Shown here one piece after another: positions 52,840 to 60,942 of a stretch of 64,000 bases of DNA (position 1 is the first letter of the stretch; each line of letters opens with the position of its first letter). Position numbers and translations under genes: made by a program. The notes below the pieces were generated by a model. It had not been told where the DNA came from, made no database searches, and worked only from the letters and a program-made list of their open reading frames with translations. Source of the DNA: Microcystis panniformis FACHB-1757 (GTDB taxonomy: Bacteria > Cyanobacteriota > Cyanobacteriia > Cyanobacteriales > Microcystaceae). Location of the stretch: the NCBI RefSeq assembly GCF_001264245.1, contig NZ_CP011339.1, positions 2,046,001-2,110,000 of the forward strand, read 5' to 3'.

Positions 52840-53730
52840 ATGAAAACTGACACGATTTTTTATCAACTCTTTCAATCATTCCCCTCTATCTTCTTTGAAT
52901 TAATTCAACTCCCTATCAACGAAGCCAATAACTACCGCTTTGACTCAGTGGAAGTCAAACAACTTTCCTTTCGTCTTGATGGAGTCTTTCTGCCGCAAAA
53001 TAATCACCCCCAGACTCCTATCTACTTCTGTGAGGTACAATTTCAAGAAGATGAGGCTTTTTATCAGCGCTTTTTCACTGAAATCTTCTTATATCTCAGT
53101 AAAACTAACTTAACCAATGATTGGCGGGGTGTGATTGTCTATCCTAACCCTCAAGTAGAAACCGATAAAGTTCAACGCTATCGGGAACTCCTCAACTGCG
53201 AGCGAGTGAGACGGATTTATCTGAATGAATTAGAAAACACTCCTCAAACTTCGATTGGTTTAGCCACAGTGCAATTAATCACCCTATCTAAAGCAAAAGC
53301 GCTTGATAGCACCCGAAAATTAATCCAAAGAGTGCGGGAAGAATTAACCCCCGACCAAAAACCGCAAGAACTCTTACAATTAATAGAGACGATTCTCGTT
53401 TATAAGTTACCGCTTCTCAATCGTCGGGAGATAGAAACTATGTTTAGTTTAGATGAATTAAAACAAACTCAGTATTTTCAAGATGTGCGCGAGGAAGCGC
53501 GTCAGGAAGGTCGTCAGGAAGGTCGCGAGGAAGGTCGTCAGGAAGGCATTGAGCAAGGCATTGAGCAAGGCATTGAGCAAGGCATTGAGCAAGGCATTGA
53601 GCAAGGCAGACTAAACAAAGCACTAGAGGCGGTCCCTCGTTTGTTAGCCTTAGGGTTAAGCGTTGAGCAAGTCGCATCCGCCTTAGAGTTAGAGGTTAAA
53701 CAGGTTAGAGCTATGCAAAAAGGGACATAA
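52840..53730 (+). CDS. DUF2887 (Rpn/PD-(D/E)XK-type) protein with GIEQ repeats
   Basis: 296 residues. Starts MKTDTIFYQLFQSFPSIFFE, followed by FRLDGVFLP and YFCEVQFQEDEAFYQRFF, the acid and E-x-Q core of this PD-(D/E)XK-like family related to recombination-promoting (Rpn) nucleases. After residue 225 there are several RQEG units and then five GIEQ units, encoded by a near-perfect 12-base tandem repeat (about 53545-53606). The last 40 residues (LLALGLSVEQVASALELEV) look like a helix-turn-helix-type tail. Numerous in cyanobacteria; role unclear. ATG at 52840. Confidence 0.85.
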   Translation: MKTDTIFYQLFQSFPSIFFELIQLPINEANNYRFDSVEVKQLSFRLDGVFLPQNNHPQTPIYFCEVQFQEDEAFYQRFFTEIFLYLSKTNLTNDWRGVIVYPNPQVETDKVQRYRELLNCERVRRIYLNELENTPQTSIGLATVQLITLSKAKALDSTRKLIQRVREELTPDQKPQELLQLIETILVYKLPLLNRREIETMFSLDELKQTQYFQDVREEARQEGRQEGREEGRQEGIEQGIEQGIEQGIEQGIEQGRLNKALEAVPRLLALGLSVEQVASALELEVKQVRAMQKGT

Positions 53731-53794
53731 GACTATATCGCCCCCTAACCAAAAAGGAAGGCGTTTAAACCTTCCTTACCATAGAATTGGTCAT

Positions 53795-54330
53795 TTATTG
53801 ACGTTTGCGAGCCAATAAACCCAGAGAACCCACCGCTAATAAGCCTAAAACGGTACCTGGTTCCGGGGTTGTCTGTGTCTGGGTGCCTTGAATGGTCCAG
53901 TTAGCAGCAACTATATTACCTGATACATTGGTCAAATCGACAGAGTAGTTCAAATCATTAGTAAAGTAAATGCCATTGTCTCCATTCACGAACCATGCGT
54001 TAGGTGTTTGTGTAGAATTGGTTGAGACGACATTGACATTAGAGTAATCAATCCAATCAGAAGGAACAGAGGTTAATTGTCCTAAGGCATTGGTGACAAA
54101 GCTTCCTACACTAAAATCCAACCCATCACCCCCATTAGGATTAAAGGTGGTAAGTAGTCATGCAAAATTAATTACCTGCCCGATCGAGCTAAAACCCTTA
54201 CGGGGCAATGATCGTCATGTGTAAATAATTTTGCCTAGGTACTTAACGTGGGTCCCATTACCAAAATTGAAGGTGACACTCACAATGTTGCTGGCGGTCC
54301 ATGTGCTTGGGGGGAAAATTCCGGCACTTT
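53795..54330 (-). pseudogene. PEP-CTERM protein gene broken by a MITE
   Basis: The 3' part ends TPEPGTVLGLLAVGSLGLLARKRQ, a PEP-CTERM signal. Going upstream the frame reads THVTTFNPNGGDGLDFSVGS only if the 95-bp MITE at 54151-54245 is removed with one TA. Beyond the MITE come SAGIFPPSTWTASNIVSVTF and NFGN. Further 5' the coding sense fades into CCCCACACC repeats, and no signal peptide is seen. The gene is thus broken twice: by the MITE and by loss of its start. A TTG at 54121 could open a 108-residue remnant, but it would lack a secretion signal. Confidence 0.85.
54151..54245 (+). mobile_element. MITE family B, copy 3, inserted in a PEP-CTERM gene
   Basis: 95 bases, as at 2815 and 27936. TA is found at both tips. 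Excision with one TA gives CAC GTT ACC ACC TTT in frame. Confidence 0.92.
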
Positions 54331-54522
54331 TTCCCTGAAAATGGGTAAAACCCCACACCCCACACCCTGCCACCAGGAAAAACTTTTTGCCGCAAACCCT
54401 AATTAGGGTCTATAGAAAAAGTTCCTAAGCGTAATTCCCCGGCTGCTGTCCTTCGACCTGATTCTTACCGAGAAGGAAATCAAGTCAAAAAAAGAACCCT
54501 TGCCAACATCTGAAACTGGCTC

Positions 54523-55749
54523 TCAAAGGGGAAGTCCAGTCATAACTTCTACTGTTTCTCCCGCTTGTATAGTAGTTTTACCCTGGGGAATTATGGCTAA
54601 AGCATTAGTACCCGCTAAATTAATTAAATTAGCCGAATTGTGTTGTCCAGAAGCAAGTTGAAATTGATAAACTCCCTCGATAATTTCTATTTTTCCCCAG
54701 AGATAAACTTCTCTTTGTCCCTTAGATTTGAGAGTATCGCGGGTGATAACTCGCAGAAATTTGTTCTGATAATCTGTCAATCCCGATAATTTTTTAATGG
54801 CCATTTGCACGAAGCGCCAACAGGAAACTAAAGCAGAGACGGGATTACCAGGGATACCAAAGTAAATACAACCGTTAGGAAAAGTAGCGAAGGTTAAGGG
54901 TTTACCCGGTTGAATAGCAACGCTGCGAATTAGAATTTCTGCTCCTAATTCCCCTAAAATTCCCTCGATATAATCGTAATCTCCCACGGAAACACCGCCG
55001 GTGGAAAGGACGATAGCACTAGAATTAACGGCTTTTCTGATAGTTTCTCTGAGAAGTTCGGGACTATCTTTGATTATACCTAAAGGTCTAGGAATTGCCC
55101 CTAAACTGGCGACAAATGCCGTTAAAGCGTAGCGATTTGAGTCAATAATTTGACCTTTTTGGAGGGTTTCATCGGGATTAATTAATTCATCTCCCGTGGA
55201 GAAAATTGCCACTTTGGGACGGGAAAAAACTGTTAATTCGGTAGCTTGTGCCGTGGCTAAAACCGCTATTTCTGGGGAATTAATGGCAATACCAGCTTTT
55301 AATAAAGTATTTCCCGCTTGATAGAATGTGCCGCGTTGACGCACGAAAAGACCTATTTTTTCGGGAGGGATAAGAATCGCCACCCGCTCCCCTTTTTGTT
55401 GAGTATTTTCCTGCATAATAATCGTATCACTGCCGGCGGGTAACATCGCTCCCGTAAATATTCGCGCTGTTTCTCCGGGTTGAATAATTTTTTCGGGGAC
55501 TTTGCCGGCGGGAATTTCGGCGATAATCTTTAAAGTAACGGGATTTTCTGGATTAGTGTCTTTGACATCTTCGTAGCGGACAGCATAGCCATCCATTGCG
55601 GAATTATCCCAGTAGGGAAAGTCTAAATCACTGCTGATATCTTCGGCTAAAATGCGCCCAAAAGCTGCCTCTAGAGAAACTTTTTCTGTTTCCTGTTGGG
55701 GTTGAATTTGAGTTAAAATTATAGATTCTGCTTCTTTGACTGAGTACAT
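54523..55749 (-). CDS. moeA: Molybdopterin molybdenumtransferase MoeA
   Basis: 408 residues. MoeA inserts molybdate into adenylated molybdopterin. Seen: YWDNSAMDGYAVR, FTGAMLPAGSDTIIMQEN, VAIFSTGDELI, the catalytic VLSTGGVSVGDYDYI, and FGIPGNPVSALVSC, all in the right order. Complete, usual length. It starts 15 bases from the divergent glutaminase gene, so the two probably share a promoter region that extends into the coding sequences. No other moa/moe genes are in the window. Confidence 0.95.
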   Translation of the reverse strand: MYSVKEAESIILTQIQPQQETEKVSLEAAFGRILAEDISSDLDFPYWDNSAMDGYAVRYEDVKDTNPENPVTLKIIAEIPAGKVPEKIIQPGETARIFTGAMLPAGSDTIIMQENTQQKGERVAILIPPEKIGLFVRQRGTFYQAGNTLLKAGIAINSPEIAVLATAQATELTVFSRPKVAIFSTGDELINPDETLQKGQIIDSNRYALTAFVASLGAIPRPLGIIKDSPELLRETIRKAVNSSAIVLSTGGVSVGDYDYIEGILGELGAEILIRSVAIQPGKPLTFATFPNGCIYFGIPGNPVSALVSCWRFVQMAIKKLSGLTDYQNKFLRVITRDTLKSKGQREVYLWGKIEIIEGVYQFQLASGQHNSANLINLAGTNALAIIPQGKTTIQAGETVEVMTGLPL

Positions 55750-55764
55750 GGATTAAACAAACAA

Positions 55765-56646
55765 ATGAACCGATTAGCTAGATTAAGGGTGGAAGATATA
55801 CAAGCTTGGGTCGGGGAAGTGCATTTATCGGATAGGAAGGGTCAGACTCCCTATTATATACCGGTTTTGAACCAAGTTAATCCCGAGATTTTCGCTCTCC
55901 AGATTCACTGTCTTGAGGGGGAGATTTTGTCTTGGGGAGATGAAACTTTAACTTTTCCTTTGATGAGTGTGATTAAACCTTTTTTGTTATTATATCTTTT
56001 AACCCATTTAGGGGAAGATGCTGTTTTTCGTCGCGTGGGAAAACAAGCTTCTAGTTATCCTTTTAATTCTTTAACTCAACTGCAAGAGGATCGCGGTTTT
56101 CCCCGTAATCCTCTGATTAACAGTGGTGCGATCGCTTTGGCGGATTTATTAGCAGGAGAAACGCCGGAATCTCGCTGTGAAAATTTGCTTTTATGGTTAA
56201 ATGAAATGGGTAATTGTCAATTATTTTTAGATCGATCTGTGCTTGAGTCTGTTCACTCTTCTCCTAATGTTCACAATCAATCTTTAAGCTTAGAATTAGA
56301 AAAAAATGGTTATATCAGTCATCGTTATTTAGCTCTAGAAACCTACAATCGAATCTGTTGTTTATCTGGAAAAATTGCCGATCTTGCTAATTTAGGTAAG
56401 TTAATTTTAGCTTCTTCTTTTGCCGATATAGTTCTGGAAATTATGACTAATTGTGGACTCTATGAAGCTTCCGAAAAATTTGCTATTGAGGTGGGTTTTC
56501 CCACTAAATCGGGAGTTAGTGGGGCCTTATTATCAATTGTACCGCAACAGGGAGCGATCGCTTGTTATAGTCCTCTGTTAAATGAGCAAGGTAATTCAAT
56601 TTTAGGACTTAATTTACTAACATATATCAGTCATTTTGTCAAGTAA
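55765..56646 (+). CDS. glsA: Glutaminase A
   Basis: 293 residues. A serine-dependent glutaminase (beta-lactamase fold) that splits glutamine to glutamate and ammonia. Seen: FPLMSVIKPFLLLYLL with the S-x-x-K nucleophile pair (about residue 74), NPLINSGAIALADLL, NRICCLSGKIADLANLGKL and GFPTKSGVSGALL near the end. Length slightly below the usual 305. Divergent from moeA. Confidence 0.92.
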   Translation: MNRLARLRVEDIQAWVGEVHLSDRKGQTPYYIPVLNQVNPEIFALQIHCLEGEILSWGDETLTFPLMSVIKPFLLLYLLTHLGEDAVFRRVGKQASSYPFNSLTQLQEDRGFPRNPLINSGAIALADLLAGETPESRCENLLLWLNEMGNCQLFLDRSVLESVHSSPNVHNQSLSLELEKNGYISHRYLALETYNRICCLSGKIADLANLGKLILASSFADIVLEIMTNCGLYEASEKFAIEVGFPTKSGVSGALLSIVPQQGAIACYSPLLNEQGNSILGLNLLTYISHFVK

Positions 56647-56794
56647 ATTTAATCTATGAAAATAAGCTTTAATTCCTCAAAAAAATGCCGATACTTTTTC
56701 TGATTTTTCTGGCCAAGTACCGTGAAAACTGGGAGGGATAAAGTTGATTTTGTCAAGGATTGTTAAGATGCGCTTACCCTGATAATTCCAGTGA

Positions 56795-59700
56795 TCAATT
56801 GGCTATCCTGATCATCTCCGGTGATTTTCCCGCAGCATAAACATCCCACATTGTCCGATAAGCTTTTTCTAAATTGCGGGTAAAACGAAGCGTATCAAAT
56901 AACGGATAAGTAAGACGATTTTGTGCTAGTTTCTGTTTAATTTCGTGCAATTTATCAGGAGATTTTGCTAAATTAATCGCTAAATTTTTATACTCCTCTA
57001 AATTCTTAGTAATTAATTCAGGTAGGCCAATAGCTGTCAGTAAACTAGCACCAACACGGGAAGGAAAAGTCTCCCCCAAACAAGTTATAATCGGTAAACC
57101 TGCCCATAAAGCATCACTCCCAGTAGTATGAGCATTATAGTATAAAGTATCAAGAAATAAATCAGCTAGTTGATGTCGCGCCAAATGTTCCGACTTAGGT
57201 TGGAGATGGGCAAAAATTAAGCGATCGCCATCAATTCCTCGCGCTTTTGCTTCCCGACGTAGATTTGCTTCCGCTTCAGCTACTCTCGAAAATAACCATA
57301 ACACACTACCTGGAACATTAGCCAAAATTTGCATCCATACAGTGAATATTTGCGGCTCAATTTTATAGGTATGGTTGAAACAACAAAAGACAAAACCCGA
57401 TTCAGGAAGACCATAATGGGAACGAGTAACAGGTTTAGATGATATAATTTGTTGATAATCATTAGCCTGATAACTATCCGGTAAAATTACCAATTTTTCA
57501 GTAAAATCATCAGCAGACTCTGGTGGTGTAACTATGGCATCACCAATAATATAGTCGATAAAATCTGCTCCCATTGTCCCCGGATAAACCAAATAATTAA
57601 CTTGAATCGGTGCCGGTTTTAAAGCCAATATTTGTGTCCGCGCCTTATCAATATATCCCATCAAATCAACTAAAATATGCACCCCATCATGAAAAATCCG
57701 TTGTGCAGATTCCGTAATTGATAAAGTAGCAATATCATAAAAGCGATCGCAATCATTAGCAATGCGACGACGATATTCACTACCATCATCAGGACCATAG
57801 GAATAGGCAATTATTTCAAAGTTATTGCGATCATGTAAACCAAAGACACTTTGCATCAAATGACTGGTGGGATGATTACGAAAATCATGGCATAAATAAC
57901 CTATTTTTAATCGTCCAGATCGGGTGCGTGAATGGTTAAAGTTGAGGGGTTTAGTAACTAAGGCTAATTGTCTTTTAACCTCTTGAGCATAGTTAGAAGC
58001 TACTTGCAATTGTTGACTAGCAGACCAAGGTTTATATAAGGTATCAAAGGGAGTTACTGCGGTAGATTTTCCCTCTTGTAACTGGTTTTCGGTTAATTGC
58101 CAAAGTTGAATTAAATCAGCTTCTCTTGTCTCCCAATTACAAGTCATTTCCTTCATAGAAAATAAGCAAGCAAAAGCCTCTGGGGAATTAGGTTGAATAG
58201 CTAAAGCTTGCTTAAATACGCTCATAGCTGCTTCTACTTTGTCCTGTCTTCCTAACGCTAAAGCCAAACTATTATAAGCTTTAATGTATTTAGGATTAAG
58301 CTTAATTGCTGTTTGAAAATAAGCGATCGCTTCTTCAATTTTTCCCTGTAGTTGTAACACATTGCCTAAATTAAAGTGTGCTTCTGGATAATTAGGGTTT
58401 TTCCTGATTGCTTCTTGAAAATTGACCACAGCATCCCCTAACTTATCCTGCATTTGTAAGACTAAACCTAAATTATTATCAGCAAAAGCATAGTTTTGAT
58501 TGCTACGAATAGCTTGGTTAAAGCAAATAATCGCCTCGTCTAAATCTCCCTTGCTAACTGCTATTATTCCCAAATTATTGTGAGCTTCTGCATAATTAGG
58601 ATTAATCAATAAAGCTTGCTTGTAAGCCAAAATAGCTTGATCAATTTGTCCTAAACTATCCATGATTACCCCCAACTGATGCCAAGCAGCTGCATATTGG
58701 GGATATTGATTAATTAATTGTTGATAGAGAGCGATCGCATCTTCAAGCTTAAGCTGTTTTTGCAAGGTGTATGCTTGCTGATAAAGGGTATCTGCTGGGG
58801 AAGTATCAGGCTGATTATTTGCTATATTTCCTCCAACTAAAGGAGAAATAGGATCAAGAGTAATAATTTTACTGATGTCATCATTTTGAAATCCTAAAGC
58901 TTGGGGACGTTTAACTCCTTCTAAGATTTGTATATCATAAAGTTCAGTCACTTCACCTTCTAAGCGTATCCAGTGAACAACTTCACCTGTTTTCAAGTCA
59001 ATAATTAGCAGACCACAGCGAGGATCTGCTTCTTTAGCCATTAAATTATCATCTAAGATTAACCCCGAAAAAGTCTTATCTACCCCACGATTTTTAGATA
59101 ATCCAACAATGGCATAATTTCTGACAAATGCTAAACCGCGCAGAAAACCAGGACAAAAAGTAACAGGCTCAAAAATGCCTTTGTCTTGATCAATATAACC
59201 AAAGTAACCCGTACCCGCATTTAATAACCATAACTTACCCTGATAAAATCGGGGAGAATGAGGCATAGATAAACCAGTAGCAATTACTTCATTAGACTGA
59301 ATATCAATGACACAACCGCCAGTTTGTCTTCTGTCTCTCCACCCATCCACCACATCTGATTGACTACAAGCGGTGACATAACGCGCCTTCCCATCTACCA
59401 AAGCTAAACCATTGAGATGACAACGATCTTCATTGACTAAAGCGGAAATAAACGATGGTTTCCATAGGGGAATACAACTATGGCGATCGCTGACTGTCGC
59501 CAGACAATTTAACATCGTACTGATAAATATAATTCTTTCAGAGAGATTTTCTATTGCTAAATCGTGAATATCTAAATCACTCGTAGTATAACCAATTCTA
59601 GGAATATAAAGTTTATCGTAACCATCATAAAGTTGTCCCGATGATAGCACATTATCTAGTTGCCAGATTTGATAGCGGGAACTAAGATAAATCCTTTCTG

Positions 59701-59911
59701 GGGTAGTATATAAACCCATGGCGCGGTCAAATATTCGCTCAAAACCGGAAAGTCCTCCTTGAGGGTTAACTCCTAAAAACATCAGTCGAGAACTTTGATA
59801 AGTAGTAAAAGCCAGACTAATCTGCTGAGACTCTAACCAATCGATGAAGTTACGGGAAGCAATTATCTCTACGGGGATAGATTGATTAGTATTGGGAGTT
59901 GATTGATTCAT
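56795..59911 (-). CDS. TIGR03032 domain-TPR-OGT (GT41) fusion protein
   Basis: 1038 residues in three parts. Residues about 10-360 are a TIGR03032-type domain (NFIDWLESQQISLAFTTYQS, RDRRQTGGCVIDIQ, GLVIDLKTGEVVHW-like strands), probably a beta-propeller. Residues about 375-585 hold six TPRs (WHQLGVIMDSLGQIDQAILA, AHNNLGIIAVSKGDLDEAI and so on). Residues about 665-1030 are a SPINDLY/OGT-type GT41 domain: LKIGYLCHDFRNHPTSHLM, PIQVNYLVYPGTMGADFIDY, and LFLDTLYYNAHTTGSDALW. The protein probably glycosylates proteins or peptides. No signal peptide. There is no gene in 59912-60535, only repeats. Confidence 0.88.
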   Translation of the reverse strand: MNQSTPNTNQSIPVEIIASRNFIDWLESQQISLAFTTYQSSRLMFLGVNPQGGLSGFERIFDRAMGLYTTPERIYLSSRYQIWQLDNVLSSGQLYDGYDKLYIPRIGYTTSDLDIHDLAIENLSERIIFISTMLNCLATVSDRHSCIPLWKPSFISALVNEDRCHLNGLALVDGKARYVTACSQSDVVDGWRDRRQTGGCVIDIQSNEVIATGLSMPHSPRFYQGKLWLLNAGTGYFGYIDQDKGIFEPVTFCPGFLRGLAFVRNYAIVGLSKNRGVDKTFSGLILDDNLMAKEADPRCGLLIIDLKTGEVVHWIRLEGEVTELYDIQILEGVKRPQALGFQNDDISKIITLDPISPLVGGNIANNQPDTSPADTLYQQAYTLQKQLKLEDAIALYQQLINQYPQYAAAWHQLGVIMDSLGQIDQAILAYKQALLINPNYAEAHNNLGIIAVSKGDLDEAIICFNQAIRSNQNYAFADNNLGLVLQMQDKLGDAVVNFQEAIRKNPNYPEAHFNLGNVLQLQGKIEEAIAYFQTAIKLNPKYIKAYNSLALALGRQDKVEAAMSVFKQALAIQPNSPEAFACLFSMKEMTCNWETREADLIQLWQLTENQLQEGKSTAVTPFDTLYKPWSASQQLQVASNYAQEVKRQLALVTKPLNFNHSRTRSGRLKIGYLCHDFRNHPTSHLMQSVFGLHDRNNFEIIAYSYGPDDGSEYRRRIANDCDRFYDIATLSITESAQRIFHDGVHILVDLMGYIDKARTQILALKPAPIQVNYLVYPGTMGADFIDYIIGDAIVTPPESADDFTEKLVILPDSYQANDYQQIISSKPVTRSHYGLPESGFVFCCFNHTYKIEPQIFTVWMQILANVPGSVLWLFSRVAEAEANLRREAKARGIDGDRLIFAHLQPKSEHLARHQLADLFLDTLYYNAHTTGSDALWAGLPIITCLGETFPSRVGASLLTAIGLPELITKNLEEYKNLAINLAKSPDKLHEIKQKLAQNRLTYPLFDTLRFTRNLEKAYRTMWDVYAAGKSPEMIRIAN

Positions 59912-59952
59912 CGGTTGTCTAGTCCAAATCTAAAGCAAATTTTATTTTTACA

Positions 59953-60104
59953 TAAGTAGGTAGGCGTTAAAAATTATCAGATGCCCCCCTTATTAAGGGG
60001 GGATTAAGGGGGGACTAAGGGGGGATCGGCACCCCCCTTATCAAGGGGGGCAGGGGGGATCGAACCTAAAATCCATTTTTAATTTAATTATAACCAGCTA
60101 CTTA
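59953..60104. mobile_element. MITE-like element with GGGGGA runs (152 bp)
   Basis: Ends TAAGTAGGTAGGCGTTAAAAA and, inverted, TAAGTAGCTGGTTATAATTA. The interior holds three forward AAGGGGGGA units and a CCCCCCTTAT / ATCAAGGGGGG pair that can fold back. The tips share TAAGTAG with MITE families 1, A and B. Confidence 0.65.
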
Positions 60105-60106
60105 TC

Positions 60107-60222
60107 GTAGGGTGTGAAGCGCGATAGCATAACGCACCAATTTAATAATAGAGGTGGTGCGTTACGGCGGCTTGTTAATTTTGGTTTTTTGACGGAATTG
60201 ATAGCCGACTAACGCACCCTAC
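60107..60222. mobile_element. GTAGGGTG-ended repeat, copy 1 (116 bp)
   Basis: Begins GTAGGGTG, ends CACCCTAC; the second copy at 60816-60931 is the same length with a few changes. Internal inverted segments around GTGCGTTA / TAACGCAC. A palindromic MITE-like repeat. Confidence 0.8.
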
Positions 60223-60303
60223 ACCTAAATTAGGTGTGTCAGTCCACTACGATTTATGTTTTTGTTTGAGCGCGATCGTTTATAATCAAAATATCATTAT
60301 TTT

Positions 60304-60515
60304 GGGTTTGCTGAATAAGTACGGGCGAAGCATTCGGATAGAAAATCTACCTTTTCACCGATAGGTTATTGTCCGAATGCTTCGCCCCTACAGGACGCGG
60401 GCCGATGAAGACGCAAGGTTTTGAACGACGATTCTCTCAAAATCTTGCACCTGTTTCGCTCGTAAAGCCCCAAAACCTTTACTTTGCCTACATTTCAAAT
60501 TTATTCAGCAAACCC
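60304..60515. mobile_element. MITE with GGGTTTGCTGAATAA ends (212 bp)
   Basis: Perfect 15-bp inverted ends (GGGTTTGCTGAATAA at 60304-60318 and its complement at 60501-60515). Inside lies a second, perfect 16-bp inverted repeat, GGGCGAAGCATTCGGA at 60323-60338 with its complement at 60372-60387. There is no transposase. It ends 20 bases before the next start codon and could carry that gene's promoter. Confidence 0.8.
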
Positions 60516-60535
60516 TATTTTGGAGTAAAAGAAAA

Positions 60536-60778
60536 ATGCGTAAACAGACCATTCAATATACATCATCTTTAGATGCTTTGATTGCTGTTGCCAAGCGACT
60601 TAGCGTTTATGAGAACCAACATAAAATGGATTCCGAAGATTTTTATAACCAATACAATCAGGGAACATTATCAGATGATATAATATTTATAGAATGGGCA
60701 AACGATTATCGTCATTACCTTGCTTTGCGTCAAGAATTAGAACAAATATTAAATCATGCTGCTGAAACTTTTATCTGA
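60536..60778 (+). CDS. Small antitoxin-like protein (partner of a TumE/DUF6516-like toxin)
   Basis: 80 residues, MRKQTIQYTSSLDALIAVAK and then ENQHKMDSEDFYNQYNQGTL, with an acidic, helical C-terminus (YLALRQELEQIL). From memory, small proteins of this type precede DUF6516 (TumE-like) toxins in cyanobacteria. It overlaps the remnant of such a gene by 23 bases. The antitoxin role is inference from layout. It sits between MITE-like repeats on both sides. Confidence 0.5.
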   Translation: MRKQTIQYTSSLDALIAVAKRLSVYENQHKMDSEDFYNQYNQGTLSDDIIFIEWANDYRHYLALRQELEQILNHAAETFI

Positions 60779-60836
60779 TTACCTCAATCAAGTAGAGCAA
60801 GCAATTGTGGAGCCAGTAGGGTGTGAAGCGCGATAG
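60756..60836 (+). pseudogene. Truncated TumE/DUF6516-like toxin N-terminus
   Basis: ATG at 60756, inside the end of the antitoxin-like gene, opens MLLKLLSDYLNQVEQAIVEP. After residue 20 the frame enters the GTAGGGTG repeat at 60816 and stops at 60834. The sequence up to that point resembles the start of DUF6516 proteins (LSDYLNQxEQAI). The remaining roughly 80-100 residues of a normal toxin are not found downstream; the repeat is followed directly by the end of the giant gene. Confidence 0.5.
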
Positions 60837-60931
60837 CGTAACACACCGATTTAATGATAGAGGTGGTGCGTTACGGCGGCTTGTTAATTTTGGTTTTTTG
60901 ACGGAATTGATAGCCGACTAACGCACCCTAC
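60816..60931. mobile_element. GTAGGGTG-ended repeat, copy 2 (116 bp)
   Basis: Same ends and length as copy 1 at 60107. It cuts the toxin-like frame after 20 codons and ends 12 bases before the stop of the convergent giant gene. Confidence 0.8.
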
Positions 60932-60942
60932 ACCTTAGACAC

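Noticed and set aside
53444..53677. Minus-strand LAQC-repeat frame over the DUF2887 linker
   Set aside because: A shadow of the 12-bp GIEQ repeat; no family, no start context.
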